64,000 bases of DNA from Microglena sp. YARC (GCA_022414725.1 CM039463.1:40114756-40178755); one strand, 5' to 3'. Counted from the stretch's first letter, positions 27,471 through 41,180 are shown. Notes: generated from the sequence alone by a model not told the origin. Numbers and translations: made by a program.

Positions 27471-28384
27471 AAATGCATAACAGTGTTTAGTGCAACTGTA
27501 GTGTAGTATTTTAGTAGTAGTCAATTTATTGTGTTAGCGCATTACATTACATTACATTACAGTAATTAAGAAAACATGGTTTAAGGTCTAACTACTGTGT
27601 TACACTTGCATTTGTCGAGGTATGAACACGCTCTGTGCCTTTAAACAAAAAGAAAAAGCACCCACTCAACATTGAAAAAACCCATTATTACATCGAGGGG
27701 TTGAGCGGCCAATGCGAGGACCAAAACAAACAAACTCCCAACCACCCGTTTTGTGCGTAGAGTATTAAAACCCCTGAAGCCGGACCCCAGATCTGAACCA
27801 TTACAGTGGCGGAGGTAAGAAAGCTCTAACAGGGCCAGAAGAAAGATCAAAGAGGAAGTCGGCCAATCAAGAAGAATTAAAAAAAAAAGGGATGATAAAT
27901 TACCGTGCTCACGAAGCAGCTCCAGGGCTTCCTGTCTTGCTTCTCTACAAGTAGAATAAGATAGTCGGCTAGGTTGCTCCCAAAAAGACTAGTGCCATTT
28001 CCATCATAAAGGTTCTGAATGTGGAATTTAAAAGCAATTCCACATTTCCATACGTTAACTCATGTTGGTCTCCTCTATATAGGCCTGGACATGGACATTG
28101 TAAATTCTCGATGTAACAGCCCTTCTGGTAGCGGAGGCGATAAAACGAAGGCGAATCATTATATAAAAAGGGCATAACAAGTAATATGCATTTAAATCAT
28201 CCTTCAGGAGGAGCTTTTTACCCTGACCATGGAAACCACACAGTTTGAAGTTGTCTGATTCTCATGAGCGAGGGATGTGATAGGGGCGGCCTATCCAACT
28301 CATATTCTCCCCCCTCATACTTCTTTCGTAGTTACCCTAGCCAAGGGAACCATTTTTCAACGCAATTTTTTGGAGCTCAGAATG
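27471..28384. other. Spacer with no recognisable gene
   Basis: About 900 bp of mostly unique sequence between decayed satellite patches, with an ATTAC pentanucleotide repeat at 27541-27562. Short frames on the minus strand (27641-27850 and 27969-28175) resemble no known protein. I see no tRNA or rRNA. Confidence 0.6.
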
Positions 28385-31300
28385 GCATGTAAAGAGAGTT
28401 TTTTTATAAATCGCATGTAACAGTAGTAGCGGTACCTTCCTAATAACGCATGTAGTGTAGTACGTAAGTGCATGTAGTGGCATAGTGTATTTGTGCAGCC
28501 AGTGTAGCATGTAACTTCAGTAGTAGTATAAACCGTCCCCGTTACATGCATGTAAAATAGTAGTGAGACGCATGTAATGATATAGACATGTAGTATACAC
28601 GCATGTACTCAGTAGTATAAACGCATGGAGTTACGCTTGTAAAACAGGAGTATAATTAACGCATGTAACAGTAGTATAAACGCATGTAAGTAAGGTATAA
28701 AAACGCATGTAAAGTAGTATAAATGTACGCATGTAAACAGTAGTAGTATAACACGCACTGTACAGTGAGTATAAACGCATGTATAACGCATTAACAGTAG
28801 TATAAAAACGCATGTAACAGTCGTAGTATAAAAACGCATGTAACAGTAGTAGTAAACGCATGTAAACAGTGTAACCCAGTTTCCAGTTATAACACACATT
28901 GCATGTAACATGAGTAATAAATACTAGACTACATAGATCGTAACACGTAGTGTAGTAAGTAATAGTCTAGTAACAATATAGTAAGTAGCATTTACTATAA
29001 CGCATGTACAGGATATCAAACGCATGTAACAGATAGTATACAACGCATGGCAATAGTAACAAATGTAGTATAACGCATGTAACAGTAGAAATGCATGTAA
29101 ACAGTAGTATAAACGCATGTAACAGTAGTATAAACGCATGAACAGTAGTATAAAAAGTACATGTAACAGTGTAGTATAAACGCATGTAGTATAGCGCATG
29201 TAACAGAGTATAAACGCATGTAACAGTAGTATAAACGCCATGTAACAGTAGTATAAAACGCATGTAACAGGGAGTATAAACGCATGTATATAAACGCATG
29301 TAACAGTAGTATAAACGCATGTAACAGTAGTATAAACGCATGTAACAGTAGTATAACGATGTAACAGTAGTATAAACGCATGTATACAGTAGTAAAACGC
29401 ATGTAACAGTAGTATTAACGCAATGTAAAGTAGTATAACGCATGTAACAGTAGTATAAACGCATGTAACAGGAGTTATAAACGCATGTAACAGTAGTATA
29501 AACGCATGTAACAGTAGTATAAACGCATGTAACAGTAGTATAAAACGCATGTAACAGTAGTATAAACGCATGTAGTAGTATAAACGCATGTAACAGTAGT
29601 ATAAACGCATGTAACAGCTAGTATAAACGCATGTAACAGTAGTATAAACGCATGTAACAGGAGTATAAACGCATGTAACAGTAGTATAAACGCATGTAAC
29701 ATGTAGTATAAACGCATGTAAACTAGTATAAACGCATGTAACAGGAGTATAAACGCATGTAACCAGTAGTATAAACGCATGTAACAGTAGTATAAACGCA
29801 TGTAACAGAGTATACACGTGCATGTAACAGTAGTATAAACGCATGTAACAGTAGTATAAACGCATGTAACAGTAGTATAAACGCATGTAAACAGTAGTAT
29901 AAACGCATGTAACAGTAGTATAAACACCGCATGTAACAGTAGTATAAACGCATGTAACAGTAGTATAACGCATGTAACAGTAGTATAAACGCATGTAACA
30001 GTAGTATAAAACGCATGTAACAGGAGTATAAAACGCATGTAACAGTAGTATGTATCAGTGTAGTCAATGCCGCATGTACAGTAGTATAAAACGCATGTAA
30101 ACAGTAGTATAAACGGAGTATGCATGTAACAGTTAGTAACAGTATAACGCATGTAACAGTAGTATATAAACGCATGTAACAGGATAGTATAACGCATGTA
30201 ACAGTAGTATATAAACGCATGTAACAGTAGTATAAACGCATGTAACAGTAGTATAAACGCATGTAACACGTAACAGTATATAACGCATGTAACATAGTAT
30301 AAAACGCATGTAACAAGTAGTATTGCAAAACGCATTAACAGTAACATATATAAACGCATGTAACAGTAGTATAAACGCATGTAACATGTAGTATAAAAAA
30401 CGCATGTAACAGTAGTATAAACGCATGTAACAGTAGTATAAAACGCATGTAACAGTAAACGCATGTAACAGTAGTATAACGCATGTAACAGTAGTATAAA
30501 CGCATGTAACGTAGTATAAACGCATGTAACAGTAGTATAAACGCATGTAACAGTTAGTATAAAACGCATGTAACAGTAGTATAAAACGCATGTAACAGTA
30601 GTATAAACGCATGTAACAGTAGTATAAACGCATGTAACAGTAGTATAAACGCATGTAACAGTAGTATAAACGCATGTAACAGTAGTATAAACGCATGTAA
30701 CAGTAGTATAAACGCATGTTACAGGAGAATAAACGCATGTAACAGGATATAAATGCATGTAACAGTAGTATAAACGCATGTAACAGTAGTATACACGCAT
30801 GTAACAGTAGTATAAACGCATGTAACAGTAGTATAAACGCATGTAACAGTAGTATAAACGCATGTAACAGTAGTATAAACGCATGTAACAGTAGTATAAC
30901 GCATGTAACATGTAGTATAAACGCATGTAACAGTAGTATAAACGCATGTAACAGAGTAGTATAAACGCATGTAACAGTAGTAGTAAACGCATGTAACAGT
31001 AGTATAAACGCATGTAACAGTAGTATATAAACGCATGTAACAGTAGTATAAAACGCATGTAACAGTAGTATAAAACGCATGTAACAGTAGTAGTAAACGC
31101 ATGTAACAGTAGTATACGTAGTGTAAACGCATGTAACAGGGAGTATAAACGCATGGTAACAGTAGTATAAACGCATGTAACAGTAGTATAAACGCATGTA
31201 ACAGTAGTATAAACGCATGTAACAGTAGTGTATAAACGCATGTAACAGTAGTATAAACGCATGTAACAGTAGTATAAACGCATGTAACAGTAGTATAAAC

Positions 31301-34300
31301 GCATGTAACAGTAGTATAAACGCATGTAACAGTAGTATAAACGCATGTAACAGTAGTATAAACGCATGTAACAGAGTATAAACGCATGTAACAGTAGTAT
31401 AAAACGCATGTAACAGGAGTAGTAAACGCATGTAACAGTAGTATAAACGCATGTAACAGTAGTATAAACGCATGTAACAGTAGTATAAACGCATGTAACA
31501 GTAGTATAAACGCATGTAACAGGAGTATAAACGCATGTAACAGTAGTATAAACGCATGTAACAGTAGTATAAACGCATGTAACAGTAGTATAAACGCATG
31601 TAACAGTAGTATAAACGCATGTAACAGGTAGTATAAACGCATGTAACAGTAGTATAAACGCATGTAAAGTAGTATAAACGCATGTAACAGGAGTATAAAC
31701 GCATGTAACAGTAGTATAAACGCATGTAACAGTAGTATAAACGCAGAGTAAACAGTAGTATAAAACGCATGTAACAGTAGTATAAACGCATGTAACAGTA
31801 GTATAAAACGCATGTAAAACATGTAGTATAAACGCATGTAACAGTAGTATAAATAAAACGCATGTAACAGTAGTATAAACGCATGTAACAGTAGTATAAC
31901 GCATGTAACAGTAGTATAAACGCATGTAACAGTAGTAGTATAAACGCATGTAAGGAGTATAAACGCATGTAACAGTAGTATAAACGCATGTAACAGTAGT
32001 ATAAACGCATGTAACAGTAGTATAAAAACGCATGTAACAGTAGTATAAACGCATGTAACGCAGTAGTATAAAACGCATGTAACAGTAGTATAAACGCATG
32101 TAACAGTAGTATAACGCATGTAACAGTAGTATAAACGCATGTAACAGTAGTATAAACGCATGTATACGCATGTATGTAACGCATGTAGTAGTATAAACGC
32201 ATGTAACAGTAGAGTATAAAACGCATGTAACAGTAGTATAAACGCATGTAACAGTAGTATAAAGCATGTAACGCAGTAGTATAAACGCATGTAACAGTAG
32301 TATAAACGCATGTAACAGTAGTATAAAACGCATGTAACAGTAGTAGTAGTAACAGTAGTATAAACGCATGTAACAGTAGTATAAAACGCATGTAACAGTA
32401 GTATAAACGCATGTAACAGTAGTATAAACGCATGTAACAGTAGTATAAACGCATGTAACAGTAGTATAAACGCATGTAACAGTAGTATAAACGCATGTAA
32501 CAGTAGTATAAACGCATGTAACAGTAGTATAAACGCATGTAACAGTAGTATATAACGCATGTAACAGTAGTATAAACGCATGTAACAGTAGTGCATGTAA
32601 CAGTAGTATAAACGCATGTAACAGTATAGTATATAACGCATGTAACAGTAGTATACGCATGTAACAGTACATGTAGTATAAACGCATGTAACAGTAGTAT
32701 AAACGCATGTAACAGTAGTATAAACGCATGTAACAGTAGTATAAACGCATGTAACAGTAGTATAAACGCATGTAACAGTAGTATAAACGCATGTAACAGT
32801 AGTAGTAAAACGCATGTAACAGTAGTATAAACGCATGTAACATGGAGTAGTAGCATGTACAGTAGTATAAACGCATGTAACAGTAGTGCATGTAAAGAGT
32901 AGTATAAACGCATGTAACAGTAGTATAAAACGCATGTAACAGTAGTATAAACGCATGTAACAGTAGTATAAACGCATGTAACAGTAGTATAAACGCATGT
33001 AACAGTAGTATAAACGCATGTAACAGTAGTATAAACGCATGTAACAGTAGTATAAACGCATGTAACAGTAGTATAAACGCATGTAACAGTAGTATAAACG
33101 CATGTAACATAGTAGCATAAAGTAAACGCATGTAACAGTAGTATAAAACGCATGTAACAGGAAGTAGTATAAACGCATGTAACAGTAGTATAAACGCATG
33201 TAACAGTAGTATAAACGCATGTAACAGTAGTATAAACGCATGTAACAGGAGTATAAAACGCATGTAACAGTAGTATAAACGCATGTAACAGTAGTATAAA
33301 ACGCATGTAACAGTAGTATAAACGCATGTAGTAGTATAAACGCATGTAACAGTAGTATAAAATGCATGTAACAGTAGTAGTAAACGCATGTAACAGTAGT
33401 ATAAACGCATGTAACAGTAGTATAAAACGCATGTAACAGTAGTATAAAACGCATGTAACAGTAGTATAAACGCATGTAACAGTAGTATAAACGCATGTAG
33501 TAGTATAAACGCATGTAACAGTAGTATAACGCATGTAACAGTAGTAAGTAAACGCATGTAACAGTAGTATAAACGCATGTAACAGTAGTATAAACGCATG
33601 TAACAGTAGTATAAACGCATGTAACAGTAGTATAAACGCATGTAACAGTAGTATAAACGCATGTAACAGTAGTATAAACGCATGTAACAAGAGTATAAAC
33701 GCATGTAACAGTAGTATAAACGCATGTAACAGTAGTATAAACGCATGTAACAGTAGTATAAACGCATGTAACAGTAGTATAAACGCATGTAACAGGACCG
33801 CATGTAACAGTAGTATAAACGCATGTAACAGTAGTATAAACGCATGTAACAGTAGTATAAACGCATGTAACAGTAGTATAAACGCATGTAAAGCAGAGTA
33901 TAAACGCATGTAACAGTAGTATAAACGCATGTAACAGTAGTATAAACGCATGTAACAGTAGTATAAACGCATGTAGTAGTAGTATAAACGCATGTAACAG
34001 TAGTATAAACGCATGTAACAGTAGTATAAACGCATGTAACAGTAGTAATATAAACGCATGTAACAGTAGTATAAACGCATGTAAGCAGGAGTATAAACGC
34101 ATGTAACAGTAGTATAAAACGCATGTAACAGTAGTATAAAACGCATGTAACAGTAGTATAAACGCATGTAACAGTAGTATAAACGCATGTAACAGTAGTA
34201 TAAACGCATGTAACAGTAGTATAAACGCATGTAACAGTAGTATAAACGCATGTAACAGTAGTATAAAAACGCATGTAACAGTAGTATAAACGCATGTAAC

Positions 34301-37300
34301 AGGAGTATAAACGCATGTAACAGTAGTAGTAGTACGCATGTAACAGTAGTATAAACGCATGTAACAGTAGTATAAACGCATGTAACAGTAGTATAAACGC
34401 ATGTAACAGTAGTATAAACGCATGTAAACAGTAGTATAAACGCATGTAACAGTAGTATAAACGCATGTAACAGTAGTATAGAACGCATGTAACAGTAGTA
34501 TAAACGCATGTAACAGTAGTAGTAGCATGTTAACAGTAGTATAAACGCATGTAACAGTAGTATAAACGCATGTAACAGTAGTATAAACGCATGTAACAGT
34601 AGTATAACGCATGTAACAGTAGTATAAACGCATGTAACAGTAGTATAAACGCATGTAACAGTAGTATAAACGCATGTAACAGGAGTATAAACGCATGTAA
34701 CAGTAGTATAAACGCATGTAACAGTAGTATAAACGCATGTAACAGGAGTATAAACGCATGTAACAGTAGTATAAACGCATGTAACAGTAGTATAAACGCA
34801 TGTAACAGTAGTATAAACGCATGTAACAGGAGTATAAACGCATGTAACAGTAGTATAAACGCATGTAACAGTAGTATAAACGCATGTAACAGGAGTATAA
34901 ACGCATGTAACAGTAGTAATAACAACGCATGTAACAGTAGTATAAACGCATGTAACAGTAGTATAAACGCATGTAACAGTAGTATAAACGCATGTAACAG
35001 GAGTATATAAACGCATGTAACAGTAGTATAAACGCATGTAACAGTAGTATAAACGCATGTAACAGTAGTATAAACGATGTAACAGTAGTATAAACGCATG
35101 TAACAGTAGTATAAACGCATGTAACAGTAGATTAGTAAAACGCATGTAACAGTAGTATAAACGCATGTAACAGTAGTATAAACGCATGTAGTACGCATGT
35201 AACAGTAGTATAAACGCATGTAACAGTAGTATAAACGCATGTAACAGTAGTATAAACGCATGTAACAGTAGTATAAAACGCATGTAACAGGAGTATAAAC
35301 GCATTGTAACAGTAGTATAAACGCATGTAACAGTAGTATAAACGCATGTAACAGTAGTATAAACGCATGTAACAGTAGTATAAACGCATGTAACAGTAGT
35401 ATAAAACGCATGTAACAGTAGTATAAAACGCATGTAACAGTAGATAGCGCATGTAACAGTAGTATAAACGCATGTAACAGTAGTATAAACGCATGTATAG
35501 TATAAACGCATGTAACAGTAGTATAAACGCATGTAACAGTAGTATAAACGCATGTAACAGTAGTATAAACGCATGTAACAGTAGTATAAACGCATGTAAC
35601 AGTAGTATAAACGCATGTAACAGTAGTATAAACGCATGTAACAGTAGTATAAACGCATGTAACAGTAGTATAAACGCATGTAACAGTAGTATAAACGCAT
35701 GTAACAGTAGTATAACGCATGTAACAGTAGTATAAACGCATGTACGCATGTAACAGTAGTATAAACGCATGTAACAGTAGTATAAACGCATGTAACAGTA
35801 GTATAAAACGCATGTAACAGTAGTATAAACGCATGTAACAGTAGTATAAACGCATGTAACAGTAGTATAAACGCATGTAACAGTAGTATAAACGCATGTA
35901 ACAGTAGTATAAACGCATGTAACAGTAGTATAAACGCATGTAACAGTAGTATAAACGCATGTAACAGTAGTATAAACGCATGTAACAGTAGTATAAACGC
36001 ATGTAACAGTAGTATAAAACGCATGTAACAGTAGTATAAACGCATGTAACAGTAGTAGTATAAACGCATGTAACAGGAGTATAAACGCATGTAACAGTAG
36101 TATAACGCATGTAACAGTAGTATAAACGCATGTAACAGTAGTATAAACGCATGTAACAGTATATAAACGCATGTAACAGTAGTATAAACGCATGTAACAG
36201 TAGTATAAACGCATGTAACAGTAGTATAAACGCATGTAACAGTAGTATAAACGCATGTAACAGTAGTATAAACGCATGTAACAGTAGTATAAACGCATGT
36301 AACAGTAGTATAAACGCATGTAACAGTAGTATAAACGCATGTAACAGTAGTATAAACGCATGTAACAGTAGTATAAACGCATGTAACAGTAGTATAAACG
36401 CATGTAACAGTATAAACGCATGTAACAGTAGTATAAACGCATGTAACATGTAGTAGTATAAACGCATGTAACAGTAGTATAAACGCATGTAACAGTAGTA
36501 TAAACGCATGTAACAGCGCATGTAACAGTAGTATAAACGCATGTAACAGTAGTATAAACGCATGTAACAGTAGTATAAACGCATGTAACAGTAGTATAAA
36601 CGCATGTAACAGTAGTATAAACGCATGTAACAGTAGTATAAACGCATGTAACAGAGTATAAACGCATGTAACAGTAGTATAAACGCATGTAACAGTAGTA
36701 TAAAACGCATGTAACAGTAGTATAAACGCATGTAAACAGTAGTATAAACGCATGTAACAGTAGTATAAACGCATGTAACAGTAGTATAAACGCATGTAAC
36801 AGTAGTATAAACGCATGTAACAGTAGTATAAACGCATGTAACAGTAGTATAAACGCATGTAACAGTAGTATAAACGCATGTAACAGTAGTATAAACGCAT
36901 GTAACAGTAGTATAAACGCATGTAACAGTAGTATAAACGCATGTAACAGTAGTATAAACGCATGTAACAGTAGTATAAACGCATGTAACAGTAGTATAAA
37001 CGCATGTAACAGTAGTATAAACGCATGTAACAGGAGTATAAACGCATGTAACAGTAGTATAAACGCATGTAACAGGAGTATAAACGCATGTAACAGTAGT
37101 ATAAACGCATGTAACAGTAGTATAAACGCATGTAACAGTAGTATAAACGCATGTAACAGTAGTATAAACGCATGTAACAGTAGTATAAACGCATGTAACA
37201 GTAGTATAAACGCATGTAAACAGTATAAACGCATGTAACAGTAGTATAAACGCATGTAACAGTAGTATAAACGCATGTAACAGTAGTATAAACGCATGTA

Positions 37301-39238
37301 ACAGTAGTATAAACGCATGTAACAGTAGTATAAACGCATGTAACAGTAGTAAAACGCATGTAACAGTAGTATAAACGCATGTAACAGTAGTATAAACGCA
37401 TGTAACAGTAGTATAAACGCATGTAACAGTAGTATAAACGCATGTAACAGGAGTATAAACGCATGTAACAGTAGTATAAAACGCATGTAACAGTAGTATA
37501 AACGCATGTAACAGTAGTATAAAACGCATGTAACAGTAGTATAAACGCATGTAACAGTAGTATAAACGCATGTAACAGTAGTATAAACGCATGTAACAGT
37601 AGTATAAACGCATGTAACAGTAGTATAAACGCATGTAACAGTAGTATAAACGCATGTAAGTAGTATAAACGCATGTAACAGTAGTATAAACGCATGTAAC
37701 AGTAGTATAAACGCATGTAACAGTAGTATAAACGCATGTAACAGTAGTATAAACGCATGTAACAGTAGTATAAACGCATGTAACAATAGTATAAACGCAT
37801 GTAACAGTAGTATAAACGCATGTAACAGTAGTATAAACGCATGTAACAGTAGTATAAACGCATGTAACAGTAGTATAAACGCATGTAACAGTAGTATAAA
37901 CGCATGTAACAGTAGTATAAACGCATGTAACAGTAGTATAAACGCATGTAACAGTAGTATAAACGCATGTAACAGTAGTATATAACGCATGTAACAGTAG
38001 TATAAACGCATGTAATGTAACAGTAGTATAAACGCATGTAACAGTAGTATAAACGCATGTAACAGTAGTATAAACGCATGTAACAGGAGTATAAACGCAT
38101 GTAACAGTAGTATAAACGCATGTAACAGTAGTATAAACGCATGTAACAGTAGTATAAACGCATGTAACAGTAGTATAAACGCATGTAACAGTAGTATAAA
38201 CGCATGTAACAGTAGTATAAACGCATGTAACAGTAGTATAAACGCATGTAACAGTAGTAGTATAAACGCATGTAACAGTAGTATAAACGCATGTAACAGG
38301 AGTATAAACGCATGTAACAGTAGTATAAACGCATGTAACAGTAGTATAAACGCATGTAACAGTAGTATAAACGCATGTAACAGTAGTATAAACGCATGTA
38401 ACAGGAGTATAAACGCATGTAACAGTAGTATAAACGCATGTAACAGGAGTATAAACGCATGTAACAGTAGTATAAACGCATGTAACAGTAGTATAAACGC
38501 ATGTAACAGTAGTATAAACGCATGTAACAGTAGTATAAACGCATGTAACAGTAGTATAAACGCATGTAACAGTAGTATAAACGCATGTAACAGTAGTATA
38601 AACGCATGTAACAGTAGTATAAACGCATGTAACAGTAGTATAAACGCATGTAACAGTAGTATAAACGCATGTAACAGTAGTATAAACGCATGTAACAGTA
38701 GTATAAACGCATGTAACAGTAGTATAAACGCATGTAACAGTAGTATAAACGCATGTAACAGTAGTATAAACGCATGTAACAGTAGTATAAACGCATGTAA
38801 CAGTAGTATAAACGCATGTAACAGTAGTATAAACGCATGTAACAGTAGTATAAACGCATGTAAATGTAGTATAAACGCATGTAACAGTAGTATAAACGCA
38901 TGTAACAGTAGTATAAACGCATGTAACAGTAGTATAAACGCATGTAACAGTAGTATAAACGCATGTAACAGTAGTATAAACGCATGTAACAGTAGTATAA
39001 ACGCATGTAACAGTAGTATAAACGCATGTAACAGTAGTATAAACGCATGTAACAGTAGTATAAACGCATGTAACAGTAGTATAAACGCATGTAACAGTAG
39101 TATAAACGCATGTAACAGGAGTATAAACGCATGTAACAGGAGTATAAAACGCATGTATATAAACGCATGTAACAGGAGTATAAACGCATGTAACAGTAGT
39201 ATAAACGCATGTAACAGTAGTATAAACGCATGTAACAG
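28385..39238 (+). repeat. 21-bp satellite array B
   Basis: Second array of the same 21-bp unit, in the same orientation as array A, about 520 units by length. The first kilobase (28.4-29.3 kb) is badly decayed. Quality then rises, and 35.5-39.2 kb is almost perfectly regular with long runs of identical units. There are three open minus-strand frames because the unit lacks minus-strand stops; the longest exceeds 3000 codons and is not a gene. There is no unique sequence between units, so it is not a CRISPR array. Confidence 0.98.
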
Positions 39239-39465
39239 TAGTAGTGCATGTAAGTGTAGTGTAGTCAATGTAGTGTAGCGCATGTAACAGTAGTATAAAC
39301 GCATGTAACAGTAGTAGTGCATGTAGTGTAGTGTAGTGTAGTGCATGTAGTGTAGTGTAGTGCATGTAGTGTAGTGTAGTACATGTAGTGTAGTGCATGT
39401 AACAGGAGTATAAACGCATGTAACAGTATTAGTGCATGTAGTGTAGTGCATGTACCAGTAGTATA
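39239..39465 (+). repeat. Edge-variant satellite (TGTAGTG type)
   Basis: At the right edge of array B the repeat changes to units dominated by GTAGTGTAGTGCATGTAGTG with interspersed normal units. The same variant occurs at 27.06-27.19 kb and 28.44-28.50 kb, also at array edges. Confidence 0.85.
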
Positions 39466-39730
39466 CTCTACTGAAACTCGCAATTGGTTACATGGCGTCA
39501 GCCTTTCAGTGTCTTGGCCCGAAGCAAACCTTGTAGGGATGTACTGTCGGATGTATGCCCTCGTGGTGGGTTTCTAGTTGGGTCAGCCTATAAAAACCAT
39601 GGCAGGGAGCTTGTTTACCGATTTGAGGTAGTGGTGCACTTTTATTTGGTTGTGGGTCGGTATCTTCCGCCAAACCTCATTGCGCCAACTCTTTTGTAGG
39701 AGTGGCAACACCGTTCGAGCTGAATCTATA

Positions 39731-39756
39731 ATGGTACGACTATCTGGTCGTACCAT
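39731..39756. other. Perfect 10-bp hairpin
   Basis: ATGGTACGAC, a 6-nt loop TATCTG, then GTCGTACCAT: a perfect inverted repeat. First of three consecutive hairpins within 112 bp. Confidence 0.85.
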
Positions 39757-39784
39757 ATCTACCTCAGTCATGGTTTCACCGAGC

Positions 39785-39806
39785 CAGGTCCACGACTCTG
39801 GACCTG
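39785..39806. other. 7-bp hairpin
   Basis: CAGGTCC, 8-nt loop, GGACCTG. Second of three consecutive hairpins. Confidence 0.7.
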
Positions 39807-39813
39807 CCGCCGG

Positions 39814-39842
39814 CTAGCTGGCCAGTACCGCCCGCCAGCTAG
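39814..39842. other. 9-bp hairpin
   Basis: CTAGCTGGC, 11-nt loop, GCCAGCTAG: a perfect stem. Third of three consecutive hairpins. Confidence 0.75.
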
Positions 39843-40450
39843 GGCGCTTAGATTGTAGCAGATTCTCAGAGCCTCTGGATTGTAGGACCAGTGGCCCTGG
39901 GGCCGCCGGCTCTCATCGCTACTTGTTCTGGCCAGTTCGCCATGCTAGTTATCTCAATACTTGTGTAACAACTGTATCACTGCCGGCAGTCCCTTTGCCC
40001 CTCGTCTCCACGACAAGCCAAAAGACTTCAGAATCCTCTGTGCCGCTATTTTGTTTCGCGAGACCCACCTCCTGCGGTGAAATTCCTTTCACGCAAACAA
40101 ACAAAAACAAAGAAGGGCTCGCCATCTTCGGCAGTGCATACAATAAAATCATTTGCCAGGAAATACAAAAAGTATAAACACCACTATACCGCACTCTTGA
40201 GCATACCGGTATGATGAAATCTTACAGGAGCCCCTCAGCCCCCCTGCGAAGTGTCAATCTGTCATCCTGGCCCTGGACCCGAGATTGGTCCCAACGCCCC
40301 AATTTATCTCTAGGTTTAGACAGTCACCTTAGACCCCCATGGTCTAAATTTATGTACAATACGCATTGATACGTCTCATTGTCTAAGCCAGGCAATTGTT
40401 GACTGAGAATTAGCCCACAGCATGCGGGGAGTTTTGTAGATAGTATGTCG

Positions 40451-40480
40451 GGGTGGCCCAGTTGTTAGAGTGATGGGCCC
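40451..40480 (+). other. tRNA-like A-box / D-arm
   Basis: TGGCCCAGTTGTTAGAG resembles the internal A-box and D-arm of a eukaryotic tRNA, and GGCCCA pairs with TGGGCC 13 nt later. I find no convincing T-arm/B-box or acceptor stem downstream, so it is not a complete tRNA. A tRNA-derived SINE fragment is the best alternative; chance is possible. Confidence 0.2.
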
Positions 40481-40721
40481 AGAACCTTTTGTAGATAACT
40501 TAGTTACATCTTAAGCCTGGGGGCTCCTGTAGATACGGGTAGTCAACATAATCAGGTTAGGTGATAGCGTCGGCCTGCCACTAGGGTAGGACATGCCGAG
40601 AGCCAGCAGGCACTTGCACGCGAGTGCACACACCCATATTATGCGATGACAACAATAGTAGCATAACAAGTGAAGGAGTCATCCGACCATTCTTCTTCAA
40701 TTCACATGTAATTCGTCCAAG

Positions 40722-40909
40722 CAGGGTACTTCCATTGACCAAATTGGCCAGCGCTTTAGCGCACTTGAAAACAAAAAACTGCGCTTTGTAGTGCAAAAAG
40801 CGCAAAAAATGATTGCTTACAGGGGGTTGCAAAAAACCGCGCGAAATGCGCTGTGGGGCTCAAAAGGCAGCGCGCCAGCGCGCCAAAGCGTGCGCTTGGA
40901 AGTACCCTG
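40722..40909. mobile_element. hAT-type MITE, copy 1 (188 bp)
   Basis: Perfect 13-bp terminal inverted repeats, CAGGGTACTTCCA at the left end and its complement at the right, flanked on both sides by the 8-bp direct repeat CGTCCAAG (40714-40721 and 40910-40917). An 8-bp target duplication and termini starting CAGGG fit the hAT superfamily. The interior is rich in GCGC words (AGCGCTTTAGCGC, CAAAAAGCGCAAAAA) and has no coding capacity, so it is non-autonomous. A second copy in the opposite orientation is at 59300-59494. Confidence 0.92.
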
Positions 40910-41156
40910 CGTCCAAGTACTTATGAAAGAAGGAAATCGAATTTCTAGTCAGTTTTTGTTACCAACTGATTATGGCTTTCACACATCATGACTTTCACAG
41001 TATTGCCTGATGTGTGTTTCTGGGTGGGTAGTTATGTGGGGACTCGACCTCGCCGCCTGGGTATGTTTGCCCCTGTGGACGCCCCACTGCCCCCCAGGCC
41101 TGCCCCCCCGCCCCAAGCCCTGGGCTGGGGAAGTGTCGCAACCCCTCAGGTCGCAA

Positions 41157-41180
41157 CCCCTCTGGTCGCAACCAGAGGGG
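41157..41180. other. Hairpin at left transposon edge
   Basis: CCCCTCTGGT, loop CGCA, ACCAGAGGGG: a perfect 10-bp stem overlapping the left TIR edge. It is preceded by short direct repeats of GGTCGCAACCCCTC. Confidence 0.85.

Larger units (their letters stand above)
39470..40713. other. Gene-poor region after array B
   Basis: About 1.2 kb of mixed-composition sequence. Short open frames on both strands overlap one another and match no family I know. It contains three hairpins (39731-39842) and a tRNA-like box (40451-40480), listed separately. Confidence 0.5.

Noticed and set aside
27641..28175. Minus-strand frames of about 70 codons in the spacer
   Set aside because: Short, no domain, no splice context or repeats supporting coding function.
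35493..35735. Plus-strand frame of INACNSS repeats
   Set aside because: Same satellite artefact in the one plus-strand stretch without an interrupting frame; not a gene.
30133..39249. A minus-strand open frame of more than 3000 codons and many similar ones in both satellite arrays (repeats of LYYCYMR, FILLLHA, VYTTVTC)
   Set aside because: A 21-bp unit without minus-strand stops keeps all three frames open by chance, and each indel only swaps one heptapeptide for another. No start context, introns or non-repeat domain.
1..39465. CRISPR array
   Set aside because: Units are contiguous with no unique spacers, and the genome is eukaryotic.
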